From assembly GCA_002491065.1 (NCBI GenBank), contig DKVF01000066.1:6178-35060 (forward strand): a DNA stretch of 28,883 bases, given 5' to 3'. Each line of letters begins with the position of its first letter. The first letter of the stretch is position 1. The stretch is from Peptococcaceae bacterium UBA7185. GTDB taxonomy: Bacteria; Bacillota; Peptococcia; Peptococcales; Peptococcaceae. This document shows, piece by piece, positions 1 through 7,001 of the stretch. The notes beneath the pieces were generated by a model. The model was not told where the DNA came from, made no database searches, and was given only the letters and a program-made list of their open reading frames with translations. Both the position numbers and the translations under genes were made by a program.

Positions 1-431
1 TTGATTCCAGAATCGGCAGAGACAACGACCTGATTAGGATTGTAATACAGACCAGCCAATACACGCAGATTGGGGTCTGGGGTACCTTCAAATGCGCCGG
101 TACCGTTCATGGATTCATACATAATACTGGTTACAGCTACGCCAATCTGCGCTTCTCCGTCACGGATACAGTTCAGATTTTCTACGCCGCCATTGGAGGC
201 AGTGGCGCTGGCAGTTACATAGTCCAATTCATCGTTCCACAAGGTGGCGATTGCAGAGCCTAGAGGATAAACAGTTCCGGTGGTGGCAGCTGTCATAAAG
301 CTGATAGAAACCGGTTCCTTGCTGTCTGCTTCGTTGTTGTTGTCCTGCGCCTTGTCACCGCCGCAGCCGGTTAGTGTGGTAGCCAGTAAGGCTGCACACA
401 GAGAAAAAGCGACTAATTTGTTTTTCTTCAT
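1..431 (-). CDS. TAXI-family TRAP transporter solute-binding lipoprotein (3' end outside the window)
   Basis: This is the extracytoplasmic binding protein of a TRAP uptake system; it captures a small acid or amino acid and delivers it to the membrane permease encoded just upstream (505-2475). About 143 codons are visible and the gene runs off the left edge. The product starts MKKNKLVAFS, has a hydrophobic signal segment and a lipobox LTGC at residues 20-23, then an acidic/Asn-rich linker. The mature part opens with SISFMTAATTGTVYPLGSAI, the typical TAXI-family start, followed by a TASNGGVENL stretch and the segment DGEAQIGVAV. The start has an AAAGGGGAG ribosome site 6 nt upstream. It lies 73 nt downstream of the permease gene on the same strand, so it should share the T-box-controlled transcript. 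The ligand is unknown. Confidence 0.9.
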   Translation of the reverse strand, partial: MKKNKLVAFSLCAALLATTLTGCGGDKAQDNNNEADSKEPVSISFMTAATTGTVYPLGSAIATLWNDELDYVTASATASNGGVENLNCIRDGEAQIGVAVTSIMYESMNGTGAFEGTPDPNLRVLAGLYYNPNQVVVSADSGI

Positions 432-504
432 AAAAAACTCCCCTTTGAAAATAATTTATAGATTAAAAATTAATCTCGTCTGTAAAAAGCATATAGCAAA
501 TGGA

Positions 505-2475
505 TTATACTATATGAGAATGTTTGTCATTCATTTTCTGGTAAAATAGGATAATAGCCAACAAAACAATAGCGCACAGATCGGTAATGGTATGAGGATC
601 TATGCTGAACAGGCCAATTAGAATCAACAAGATTCGTGTAGGCCAGTTACATGCTTTCAAGAGCCATCCTTCCATTCCCGCTGACAGACAGAACACACCA
701 ATACAAGATGTAATAAAGGCGATGAGCGTATTCCACAAGGGAACGCCCTCTGCACTGCCGTAAAGCAGGAGTGGATTGTTCAGGAAAAAGAAAGGAATAA
801 TAAACCCGGTGAGTCCCAGTTTCACTGCAATCAAAGATGTTTTTGTCTGGTTGGAGCGGGCGATACCCGATGCCACATAAGAACTCATGGCTACTGGCGG
901 CGTGATATTGGACAGACATGCATAGATTAAACAAAACATATGCGCTGCCAATGGAGATGCGCCAATCTTAATCAAAACAGGGACTGCTACAGCGGCAACG
1001 ATGACATATGCAGCAACGCCGGGGACGCCCATCCCCAGAATAATACTCAGTACCATAACCATAAATCCGCCTAAGAAAAGCTGGTCAGCACCCACTACCT
1101 TTAGAACCAAATTGCCAAAGGTGAGACCGAGACCGGTAAGAGATACGGTGCCGATGATAACGCCGATGATAGCGCAGGAAACCCCAACGCTGACAGCGCC
1201 TTTTGCGCCTTCACAGGTCGCCTCTAAAATGATCTGCGGCGTCATTCTGGTTTCTTTACGAAACCAGGATGCAATTATAGTGGCAAAAATAGAAACGACC
1301 GCAGCATATAGTGGCGTGTAACCTGCAAACATCATGCCTAATAATACGATTAAAGGTAACATCAAATGTCCGCGGCTTTTCAGCACTTCCAATGCGTTGG
1401 GAATATTTTCTTTAGAAAGGCCGGTCAGGCCTAATTTTTTTGCTTCAAAATGCACGGAAAGTAATAACGTCAGGTAGTACAAAAATGCCGGGATACAAGC
1501 AGCCAGCATAACCTTTGTATAACTAATGCCTAAAAATTCTGCCATGACAAAGCCCACAGCTCCCATGATAGGGGGACAGAACTGACCACCTGTGGAAGCG
1601 ACAGCCTCTACTGCAGCGGCGAACTCTGCTTTGTAGCCGGTTTTTTTCATCAGCGGAATGGTGATGGTGCCAGTTGTGGCTACATTGGCAATGGCGCTGC
1701 CATTAATCATTCCCATGAGCGCACTGGCTAATACAGCCACTTTTGCAGGACCGCCAGGAGATTGGCCGACCAATGTCAGTGAAATGTCGTTGATAAACTG
1801 ACTGAAACCACTGTGTTTCAGAAATGCCCCAAACAGCACAAACAGGAAAATATAGGTGGCGCTGACCCCAATCCCTACACCGAAGATTCCCTGGCTGCCC
1901 CAGAACATCAGACTGAGGATGCGCTTTAAGCTAAAGCCGGTATGACCAAATACACCAGGGATATACGGCCCCAAAAAGTTATAAGCCATGAAAATCAGCC
2001 CTAATACAGCTAAACTGGGACAAGCGCGGCGCGCCGCTTCAAAAATCAGCAAAATTCCGAAAATTGCAACAGCCAAATCGAAGTTGGTCAACCGTCCGCC
2101 TTTCTGGGCGATGGCATCATATTGTGTAACGACATAAAGGTAAACAAAAATAGTCGCTGCAATCAACAGAAGATCCACAATACTGGGCAACTTTCGTTCT
2201 CGTTTTTCTTTTTTGAATGCCGGATAATAGACAAACGTGAAGCACAAAAGGAATAGAATATGCCACGAACGAAAGTGGATAGTGGACATAACGCCGATGG
2301 TATTGTAATAAAGCTGAAAAATGGACCAAGCCACGAGACAGACAATTAAAACTTTTTGGAAGACGCCATGATAGGTGCGAGTTCTGTTTTCTGAGTCAGT
2401 TTCTTCTAAAAGTTCCTGTGCCTTTTTCTCAATGTCGAAATTTTGTTCAGACATACTAGGCTGTTCGATAGACAT
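505..2475 (-). CDS. TRAP transporter fused 4TM/12TM permease (DctQ-DctM fusion, TAXI type)
   Basis: Integral membrane component of a TRAP uptake system, 656 residues, which is normal for the fused family. A charged N-terminal segment of about 45 residues precedes the small DctQ-like 4TM part. The large DctM-like part follows, with typical stretches such as GSAIANVATTGTITIPLMKK and GVPGVAAYVIV and many hydrophobic segments. I chose the ATG at 2475 (MSIEQPSMSEQ) because AGGAGGG lies 8 nt upstream. A longer open frame to 2550 would start inside the T-box terminator and is rejected. An out-of-frame ATG sits 4 nt earlier, at 2479. The gene lies directly behind a T-box leader and directly before the binding-protein gene, so permease and receptor form one operon. 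TAXI systems are sodium-driven secondary transporters; the substrate here is not known, but the T-box suggests a link to phenylalanine. Confidence 0.93.
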   Translation of the reverse strand: MSIEQPSMSEQNFDIEKKAQELLEETDSENRTRTYHGVFQKVLIVCLVAWSIFQLYYNTIGVMSTIHFRSWHILFLLCFTFVYYPAFKKEKRERKLPSIVDLLLIAATIFVYLYVVTQYDAIAQKGGRLTNFDLAVAIFGILLIFEAARRACPSLAVLGLIFMAYNFLGPYIPGVFGHTGFSLKRILSLMFWGSQGIFGVGIGVSATYIFLFVLFGAFLKHSGFSQFINDISLTLVGQSPGGPAKVAVLASALMGMINGSAIANVATTGTITIPLMKKTGYKAEFAAAVEAVASTGGQFCPPIMGAVGFVMAEFLGISYTKVMLAACIPAFLYYLTLLLSVHFEAKKLGLTGLSKENIPNALEVLKSRGHLMLPLIVLLGMMFAGYTPLYAAVVSIFATIIASWFRKETRMTPQIILEATCEGAKGAVSVGVSCAIIGVIIGTVSLTGLGLTFGNLVLKVVGADQLFLGGFMVMVLSIILGMGVPGVAAYVIVAAVAVPVLIKIGASPLAAHMFCLIYACLSNITPPVAMSSYVASGIARSNQTKTSLIAVKLGLTGFIIPFFFLNNPLLLYGSAEGVPLWNTLIAFITSCIGVFCLSAGMEGWLLKACNWPTRILLILIGLFSIDPHTITDLCAIVLLAIILFYQKMNDKHSHIV

Positions 2476-2504
2476 GCATGGTTCCCTCCTAAAACGGAAT
2501 AAAA

Positions 2505-2779
2505 TATAAAAGGCCATCCGTCCGCAAAGGACGAATGACCGTGGTACCACCTTTTTTTGCAGCGAAGATATCTTTTAAGTGATAGTTTTCGTTGCCTCAA
2601 CACTGTGATAACGGACAGACACCGCTGTATAAATACAGAAGCTCCGGGAGTGAAATTCATCAGATATTTGTGCTGCAGACTTTTCACCAACCAGCCTGCT
2701 CTCTGCATTGTAACCAAATTTGACTACTGCAAATCCCATCTTCGCCAAATAATATTATTGAATATTCATGCATAATAAT
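2505..2779 (-). promoter_or_regulatory. T-box riboswitch leader, predicted specifier UUC (Phe)
   Basis: Reading on the minus strand, the leader has the T-box landmarks in order. The base of Stem I is GAAG/CUUC and GGGA/UCCC. The specifier loop has AGUA on its 5' side and GAAUUUCACU on its 3' side, closed above by GUCA/UGAU and AUUUG/CAAAU. The distal part is GCAGA/UCUGC carrying AGAGAGC. The conserved AGGUGGUACCACGG box follows near 2538-2553. A 12-bp terminator comes next (arms 2529-2540 and 2512-2523) with a U-run. By alignment to the usual pattern (codon followed by AC), the specifier triplet at 2654-2652 is UUC, so uncharged tRNA-Phe should permit read-through. The T-box call is firm; the codon register is less certain (UUU is the alternative and is also Phe). 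Confidence 0.9.
2512..2540 (-). terminator. T-box leader terminator
   Basis: Inverted repeat of 12 bp (GGUCAUUCGUCC pairing with GGACGGAUGGCC, with G-U pairs) around a 5-nt loop, followed on the minus strand by UUUUAU. It overlaps the 3' half of the T-box sequence in the usual mutually exclusive way and lies 37 nt before the permease start. Confidence 0.85.
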
Positions 2780-2785
2780 ATTGAA

Positions 2786-2814
2786 ATAATAATACAAAAC
2801 TATGAATTTGTCAA
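2786..2814 (-). promoter_or_regulatory. Sigma70-type promoter of the T-box/TRAP operon
   Basis: Minus strand TTGACA (2814-2809), a 17-nt spacer, then TATTAT (2791-2786). The -35 is perfect and the -10 has one mismatch. The predicted start near 2779 lies just before Stem I of the T-box. Confidence 0.8.
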
Positions 2815-2991
2815 CTCTTTCAAGAAAAGTTTTTATGGAATCATACAAGATTATTGGTTATTAATTATTTTTTGTAAGAAATAATTGCCAAACCGGAACT
2901 AAAAATGCAATCTTTTCTACTGCTGCAAAATATGGTATGATAACACTATAGTTTACATCAATAAAAACAGAGAAAAAAGGGGGCAACATGG

Positions 2992-4572
2992 ATGAAACGT
3001 AAACTGATGGCGATTTTATTTCTTGGTATGGCATTTTGGATTGGCGGTCAGGCTGCCTGGGCTGGCACGGCGGTGTACAGCAATCCGGTATTGGGATATC
3101 GTGTGTCCTATCCCGATGACATGCGGCTGGACCAGAGTTTGGGCAATATGTGTACAGTCTTTCGAAACGGAGAATGTCAGATTGAGATTTATTATCAACC
3201 GTTAAGGCAAAGCAGCTATCTCAGCTATGTGAATTACTCCAACAGCGGTTTCCTACAAAACAGAGTAGACCACCAAAATTGTTGGACAGGCAAGCAGACC
3301 GTAAACGGCCATAAGGTGCAAATCACAAAATGGCATCGTGCCAAGCTGAAAAATATAGAAAATGATTTCAATTTTTATTACACTGCAGATGTGCGCAGAA
3401 GTGAAACGGAAGCCTATAGTATCTTTATAAAAGCCAATCGGGACGTTTCTGGTGATGCCAAGTATATGCAGGTTGTGAACAGCCTTGCTTTTTTGCAGCC
3501 GCAAGGAAAGAATGAGCCGATATCTTTCAAAGAGAGTCCGGAGGAAACCATGGCCCGTGTTGATAGATTAAATATGGAAACAAAATATCTGCTGCAAAAC
3601 TATTTTTCTGCAGATGCGCCGTTGACGTGGGGAATTTTTGAACCTACAGCTCCCGGGGATTTGTCTAAGCTGATGAAGCTGGAGGTACAGATGGGGCAGC
3701 GGTTCAAATTCCTCTTGTATTATCATCATTTGTTTGGCAGTGTGCCCATTGATACAGTGGTGAAGGGACTGCAAAGCGCTTATGACAACGGCTACATCAC
3801 AGAATTGACGTTGCAGACAGGTGATTATAATCAGGACAATGCGATGTATGACATTTTGAATGGAGAATATGACGATTACTTTACCCGCTATGCGCAGGCC
3901 ATTGCCAAATTTGAGCAGCCGGTGCTTTTGCGCTTTGGCAATGAGATGAATGGTGACTGGTGCATTTATTCCGCATGGCATACCGGAAAAGATACGGAAA
4001 TCTATAAAAAATGTTATCGTTATATTCATGAAATTTTCGATAAAAACGGTGCAAACAATGTGCTCTGGGTATGGAATCCCAATGAGAAATCCTTCCCAAA
4101 TTTCACATGGAATGCTATGGAGCTATACTATCCGGGAAATGAATATGTGGATATTGTAGGCCTGACAGGATACAATACAGGTACTTATTATAAGGGTGAA
4201 AGCTGGCGCAGCTTTGATGAAATTTACAGCAATATGTATCAGACCTATCGGAATATGTTCAGCCAACCCTTGATGATTACAGAGTTTGCTTGCAGTGGTA
4301 TTGGCGGTGACAAGGCGGCTTGGATTACGGATATGTTCCAACAGCTACACAAATACCCTGATATAAAAGTCGCTATTTGGTGGAACGGGTGCGACTGGGC
4401 TGTGCCCGGAGAGATTCCGGCTCGTCCCTATTGGGTGAATGAAACAGAGCAGACATTGGAGAGCTTTAAGCAAGGATGGACTGCACAGACAGCTGCGAAA
4501 GCAAAAACAGAACAGGTAAACGTAACGCAGGAAACTGTCGGCAATGAAGCAGCAAAAGAGGAGGTAAACTAA
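2992..4572 (+). CDS. Secreted GH26-like glycoside hydrolase with N-terminal PsbP-like domain
   Basis: Predicted exported glycosidase of 526 residues. Residues 1-24 form a signal peptide ending AWAG. Residues 25-170 form a small domain with GYRVSYPDDM, resembling PsbP/DUF1795-type folds (inference). Residues about 195-485 resemble the GH26 (beta-mannanase-type) barrel: WGIFEP opens it, RFGNEMNGDW supplies the acid/base candidate Glu318, and MITEFACSG supplies the nucleophile candidate Glu431. Their 113-residue spacing fits the family. Aromatic stretches such as WVWNPNE and AIWWNGCDW also match. The C-terminal 40 residues are Lys/Glu/Thr-rich and low in complexity. The start follows GGGGG by 8 nt; an ATG 4 nt upstream is out of frame and stops after four codons. 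A membrane peptide gene follows after 1 nt. The polysaccharide target is unknown; it could act on the cell's own exopolysaccharide. Confidence 0.82.
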   Translation: MKRKLMAILFLGMAFWIGGQAAWAGTAVYSNPVLGYRVSYPDDMRLDQSLGNMCTVFRNGECQIEIYYQPLRQSSYLSYVNYSNSGFLQNRVDHQNCWTGKQTVNGHKVQITKWHRAKLKNIENDFNFYYTADVRRSETEAYSIFIKANRDVSGDAKYMQVVNSLAFLQPQGKNEPISFKESPEETMARVDRLNMETKYLLQNYFSADAPLTWGIFEPTAPGDLSKLMKLEVQMGQRFKFLLYYHHLFGSVPIDTVVKGLQSAYDNGYITELTLQTGDYNQDNAMYDILNGEYDDYFTRYAQAIAKFEQPVLLRFGNEMNGDWCIYSAWHTGKDTEIYKKCYRYIHEIFDKNGANNVLWVWNPNEKSFPNFTWNAMELYYPGNEYVDIVGLTGYNTGTYYKGESWRSFDEIYSNMYQTYRNMFSQPLMITEFACSGIGGDKAAWITDMFQQLHKYPDIKVAIWWNGCDWAVPGEIPARPYWVNETEQTLESFKQGWTAQTAAKAKTEQVNVTQETVGNEAAKEEVN

Positions 4573-4573
4573 C

Positions 4574-4663
4574 ATGTCTGCTGTGGGGTTAGCTTTGATC
4601 ATCTTGCCTGGCATCGTAGGCGCGGCAATTATATTTATGATATATGCCATGCTGCATCGTTAA
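4574..4663 (+). CDS. Small single-span membrane peptide, unknown function
   Basis: A 29-codon ORF starting MSAVGLALII and ending YAMLHR. Nearly the whole peptide is hydrophobic, with a Pro-Gly in the middle and a basic C-terminus, so one membrane span is likely. It starts one base after the stop of the GH26-like gene and has a strong ribosome site, GGAGGT, 8 nt before the ATG. That arrangement argues for genuine, coupled translation rather than chance. A bidirectional terminator follows at 4705. I do not recognise a family. It might anchor or assist the enzyme upstream, but that is only inference from position. Confidence 0.55.
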   Translation: MSAVGLALIILPGIVGAAIIFMIYAMLHR

Positions 4664-4704
4664 CAGTGTAGATGTAGGTGGAGAAAACTCAAAATATTGG
4701 CACA

Positions 4705-4740
4705 AAAAAGATATCGGCTTTGGCAGTCGATATCTTTTTC
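4705..4740. terminator. Bidirectional terminator between the GH26 operon and rarA
   Basis: A 12-bp inverted repeat (AAAAAGATATCG with CGATATCTTTTT) and an 11-nt loop. It has T-runs on both strands and lies between convergent genes. Confidence 0.85.
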
Positions 4741-4748
4741 TGTGCAGA

Positions 4749-6071
4749 CTATGTTTCGCGATGGGTTTGTTTCCAAGTTTTGATTTGTTCTAAGCGTGTT
4801 TTATATTTAGCTTCCAAACCTTGCGTAGTGGGCTGATAATATTCTCTGTCTAATAAAGAGTCAGGCAGGCATTGCATATTAGTCAATTTGTCGGCGGTGT
4901 TGTGGGCATATTGATAGCCTTTTCCGTAGTCCAGCTCTTTCATCAACTTTGTCGGTGCGTTGCGAATCTGCAATGGCACCGGTTCCGCCAACTGGGTCAA
5001 CGCGTCCTTTTTTGCTTGCTCATAAGCGGAGTATAATGCGTTAGATTTGGGTGCTAGCGACAGATAGACGACGATTTGCGTGAGATTGACACTACACTCA
5101 GGCATACCGATGAAATGGCAGGCCTGATATGCGGCAGTCGCGAGTTCTAACGCGCGGGGATCGGCCAAACCAACATCCTCGCTGGCGAAACGAATCAGAC
5201 GGCGCGCTATGTAGAGGGGGTCTTCACCGGCCTCCAGCATGCGGGCCAGCCAATAGACTGCCGCATCAGGGTCAGAATTGCGCATGGATTTATGCAATGC
5301 AGAAATCAGATTGTAATGTTCTTCTCCTGTTTTGTCGTAAAGCAAGGATTTTTTCGAAAGGCATTGTTCCAATGTTTCCATAGTGACAGTCACAGTGCTG
5401 CCCTGCGTGTCGCCATTCAGCACAGCCATCTCCAATGTAGACAGGGCGGCGCGGGCGTCGCCGTTAGCGAAGGCGGCAATGAGCTCCAGCATATCCGGCG
5501 GCATATGTATGGTCTGATAACCAAAACCACGGGGATCTTCTAGAGCGTGGGCCAACAGCACTGTGAGATCTTCCGTTTGTAAGGCGTGCAGCACAAATAC
5601 TTTGCAGCGGGAGAGTAGTGCACCATTTACTTCGAAGGATGGATTTTCTGTGGTAGCGCCGATGAGAATAATGCTGCCCTTCTCCACAAAGGGCAGAAAC
5701 GCATCCTGCTGTGCTTTATTAAAACGATGAATTTCATCTATAAAGACAATTGTTTGTTCTCCACATTGCCGACGGTATTCTGCGTCCTGCATCACAGTAC
5801 GAATCTCCTTGATGCCGTTGGTAACAGCAGAGAAATCTATAAAGGTTGAGCGGGTGCGGTTGGCAATAATTTTAGCCAAAGTGGTTTTCCCCACACCGGG
5901 CGGGCCCCAAAAGATCATGGAGGAGATGCGGTCTTGCTCAATTAAGCGACGCAATACCTTGCCCGGGCCCAGCAAATGCTGCTGCCCTACAAATTCATCT
6001 AAGGTTTGTGGGCGCAGACGGGCGGCTAAGGGCTGTGAACTTTCCCGCGTAAATAGAGATGGTTGTTCCAT
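4749..6071 (-). CDS. rarA: Replication-associated recombination protein A (RarA/MgsA AAA+ ATPase)
   Basis: DNA repair and fork-maintenance ATPase of the clamp-loader-like AAA+ class, acting at stalled replication forks. It has 440 residues, the usual size. The N-terminus (MEQPSLFTRE, then PLAARLRPQTLDEFVGQ) is characteristic. Walker A GPPGVGKT is at 56-63, Walker B IVFIDEIHRF at 108-117 and sensor 1 IGATTENPSF at 137-146. The C-terminal part with YWLARMLEAGEDPLYIARRL and the tetramerisation region with YKYQH-like YGKGYQYAHN is intact. The start is preceded by GGAGG. The gene stands alone, with its own promoter and convergent to the GH26 operon. Confidence 0.96.
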   Translation of the reverse strand: MEQPSLFTRESSQPLAARLRPQTLDEFVGQQHLLGPGKVLRRLIEQDRISSMIFWGPPGVGKTTLAKIIANRTRSTFIDFSAVTNGIKEIRTVMQDAEYRRQCGEQTIVFIDEIHRFNKAQQDAFLPFVEKGSIILIGATTENPSFEVNGALLSRCKVFVLHALQTEDLTVLLAHALEDPRGFGYQTIHMPPDMLELIAAFANGDARAALSTLEMAVLNGDTQGSTVTVTMETLEQCLSKKSLLYDKTGEEHYNLISALHKSMRNSDPDAAVYWLARMLEAGEDPLYIARRLIRFASEDVGLADPRALELATAAYQACHFIGMPECSVNLTQIVVYLSLAPKSNALYSAYEQAKKDALTQLAEPVPLQIRNAPTKLMKELDYGKGYQYAHNTADKLTNMQCLPDSLLDREYYQPTTQGLEAKYKTRLEQIKTWKQTHRET

Positions 6072-6117
6072 AAATAAGCCTCCAGTATGAAGATAATTTG
6101 CCGATAACTTTTATTTT

Positions 6118-6146
6118 ATTATAGAAGAATGTCGTGTAGAGTGCAA
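6118..6146 (-). promoter_or_regulatory. Promoter of rarA
   Basis: Minus strand TTGCAC (6146-6141), 17-nt spacer, TATAAT (6123-6118). The -10 is perfect and lies about 46 nt upstream of the rarA start. Confidence 0.75.
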
Positions 6147-6349
6147 GAAAAATGGAGTGTATGTTTGGGTGCGGTGATTTCCTAGTGCAATAGAAAGACT
6201 GTTATTATAATAATGAATGTTTTGTGGAATCATAACTTCTGGGCTTTTGTTTTCAGTTTTAATTATCTAATTTTTGTGCGGACTTTTTATGAAAAACATG
6301 TTATTTTAACGACATCTTTTTCAAATGAAAAACAAATACCAGAATAAAG
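6147..6349. other. AT-rich intergenic stretch with no recognised feature
   Basis: Between the rarA promoter and the tRNA terminator I find no ORF with a convincing ribosome site, no RNA motif and no clear repeat. Confidence 0.5.
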
Positions 6350-6401
6350 AAAGAGCTCTAAATGCGCTTTATTATCAGCATTCACGCATTTAGAGCTCTT
6401 T
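6350..6401 (-). terminator. Terminator of tRNA-Pro, long perfect hairpin
   Basis: A perfect 17-bp inverted repeat (AAAGAGCTCTAAATGCG at 6350-6366 and its complement at 6385-6401) encloses an 18-nt loop. It lies 9 nt beyond the tRNA 3' end. T-rich sequence follows on both strands, so it could work in both directions. Confidence 0.8.
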
Positions 6402-6410
6402 TTGTTTTCA

Positions 6411-6484
6411 TCGGAACGACAAGATTTGAACTTGCGACCTCTGCAACCCCAATGCAGCACTCTACCAAGCTGAGCTACGTCCCG
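6411..6484 (-). tRNA. tRNA-Pro (anticodon GGG)
   Basis: A 74-nt cloverleaf on the minus strand. The acceptor stem is CGGGACG/CGUUCCG with discriminator A, and the D-arm contains GCUCAGCUUGGUAGAGU. The anticodon stem CUGCA/UGCAG holds the loop UUGGGGU, placing GGG at positions 34-36 (reads CCC/CCU). The T-arm contains GUUCAAAUC. The 3' CCA is not encoded and must be added after transcription. Confidence 0.95.
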
Positions 6485-6496
6485 ACGATACCTATT

Positions 6497-6525
6497 ATTG
6501 TATGTTTTTTCCCTGCGCCTGTCAA
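6497..6525 (-). promoter_or_regulatory. Promoter of tRNA-Pro
   Basis: Minus strand TTGACA (6525-6520), 17-nt spacer, TACAAT (6502-6497). It lies 12 nt upstream of the mature tRNA 5' end. Confidence 0.85.
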
Positions 6526-6661
6526 GTGAAAAGATGAAAAAGATAGTGTAAATTTTATAGGATTACAGTATATGTGTTATAATTGAATAATTAAAAAATG
6601 AAAATACATTTTCTGTGTTATATTTTATAAAGGCAGCACCTCAAGGAAGGAACTCATTTTA

Positions 6662-6936
6662 ATGAAAACGAAAACACTAATTACATTGCTTCTATTTAAT
6701 TAGTGGGTTGCCAACTATGTGTATTGGCATTCGCTATATTGCTGTATTCCTCATCTATTTACTTAGACTATGATATATTTCAAATTGCAAATAGTTTATA
6801 TTATGATTTTCAAGCTTTCTTTTTTGCAAGAGATTACAAGAACGACAAAATTTATAAAATATTTGGGAAACAATTTGGTTATTTACTGCGTCTAAATAGC
6901 GTGACGGAAGAGATTTCCGGTTTGCAATTATGGTAA
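6662..6936 (+). pseudogene. Possible decayed small lipoprotein or membrane-protein gene
   Basis: A start with an AGGAAGGAA-type ribosome site opens a 13-codon frame (MKTKTLITLLLFN) that ends in TAG at 6701-6703. The shifted frame beginning at the overlapping GTG (6703) continues for 77 codons, reading MGCQLCVLAFAILLY and onward to LQLW. Joined, the two would read as a short signal peptide with an LVGC lipobox, which suggests a one-base lesion. Against this, the DNA is very AT-rich, the downstream protein resembles nothing I know, and the residues after the cysteine are hydrophobic rather than polar. It may simply be non-coding. Confidence 0.22.
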
Positions 6937-6949
6937 TTTTAGATATAAT
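6922..6949 (+). promoter_or_regulatory. Probable promoter of the cell-wall amidase gene
   Basis: TTGCAA (6922-6927), 16-nt spacer, TATAAT (6944-6949), about 50 nt upstream of the amidase start. Confidence 0.55.
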
Positions 6950-7001
6950 AAAACGGTAGTTGTATGTTTTGAAGATGTGAAAAGAAAGTGAGGAGGATAT
7001 A

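Noticed and set aside
1001..1321. Plus-strand frame inside the TRAP permease gene
   Set aside because: Shadow frame of a conserved membrane protein gene, without a start signal.
2476..2550. N-terminal extension of the TRAP permease frame to 2550
   Set aside because: It would begin inside the T-box terminator; a proper ribosome site stands before the ATG at 2475.
2751..2782. AT-rich inverted repeat with 9-bp arms near the T-box operon start site
   Set aside because: Low-complexity AT sequence around a promoter makes such repeats by chance; there is no independent support for an operator.
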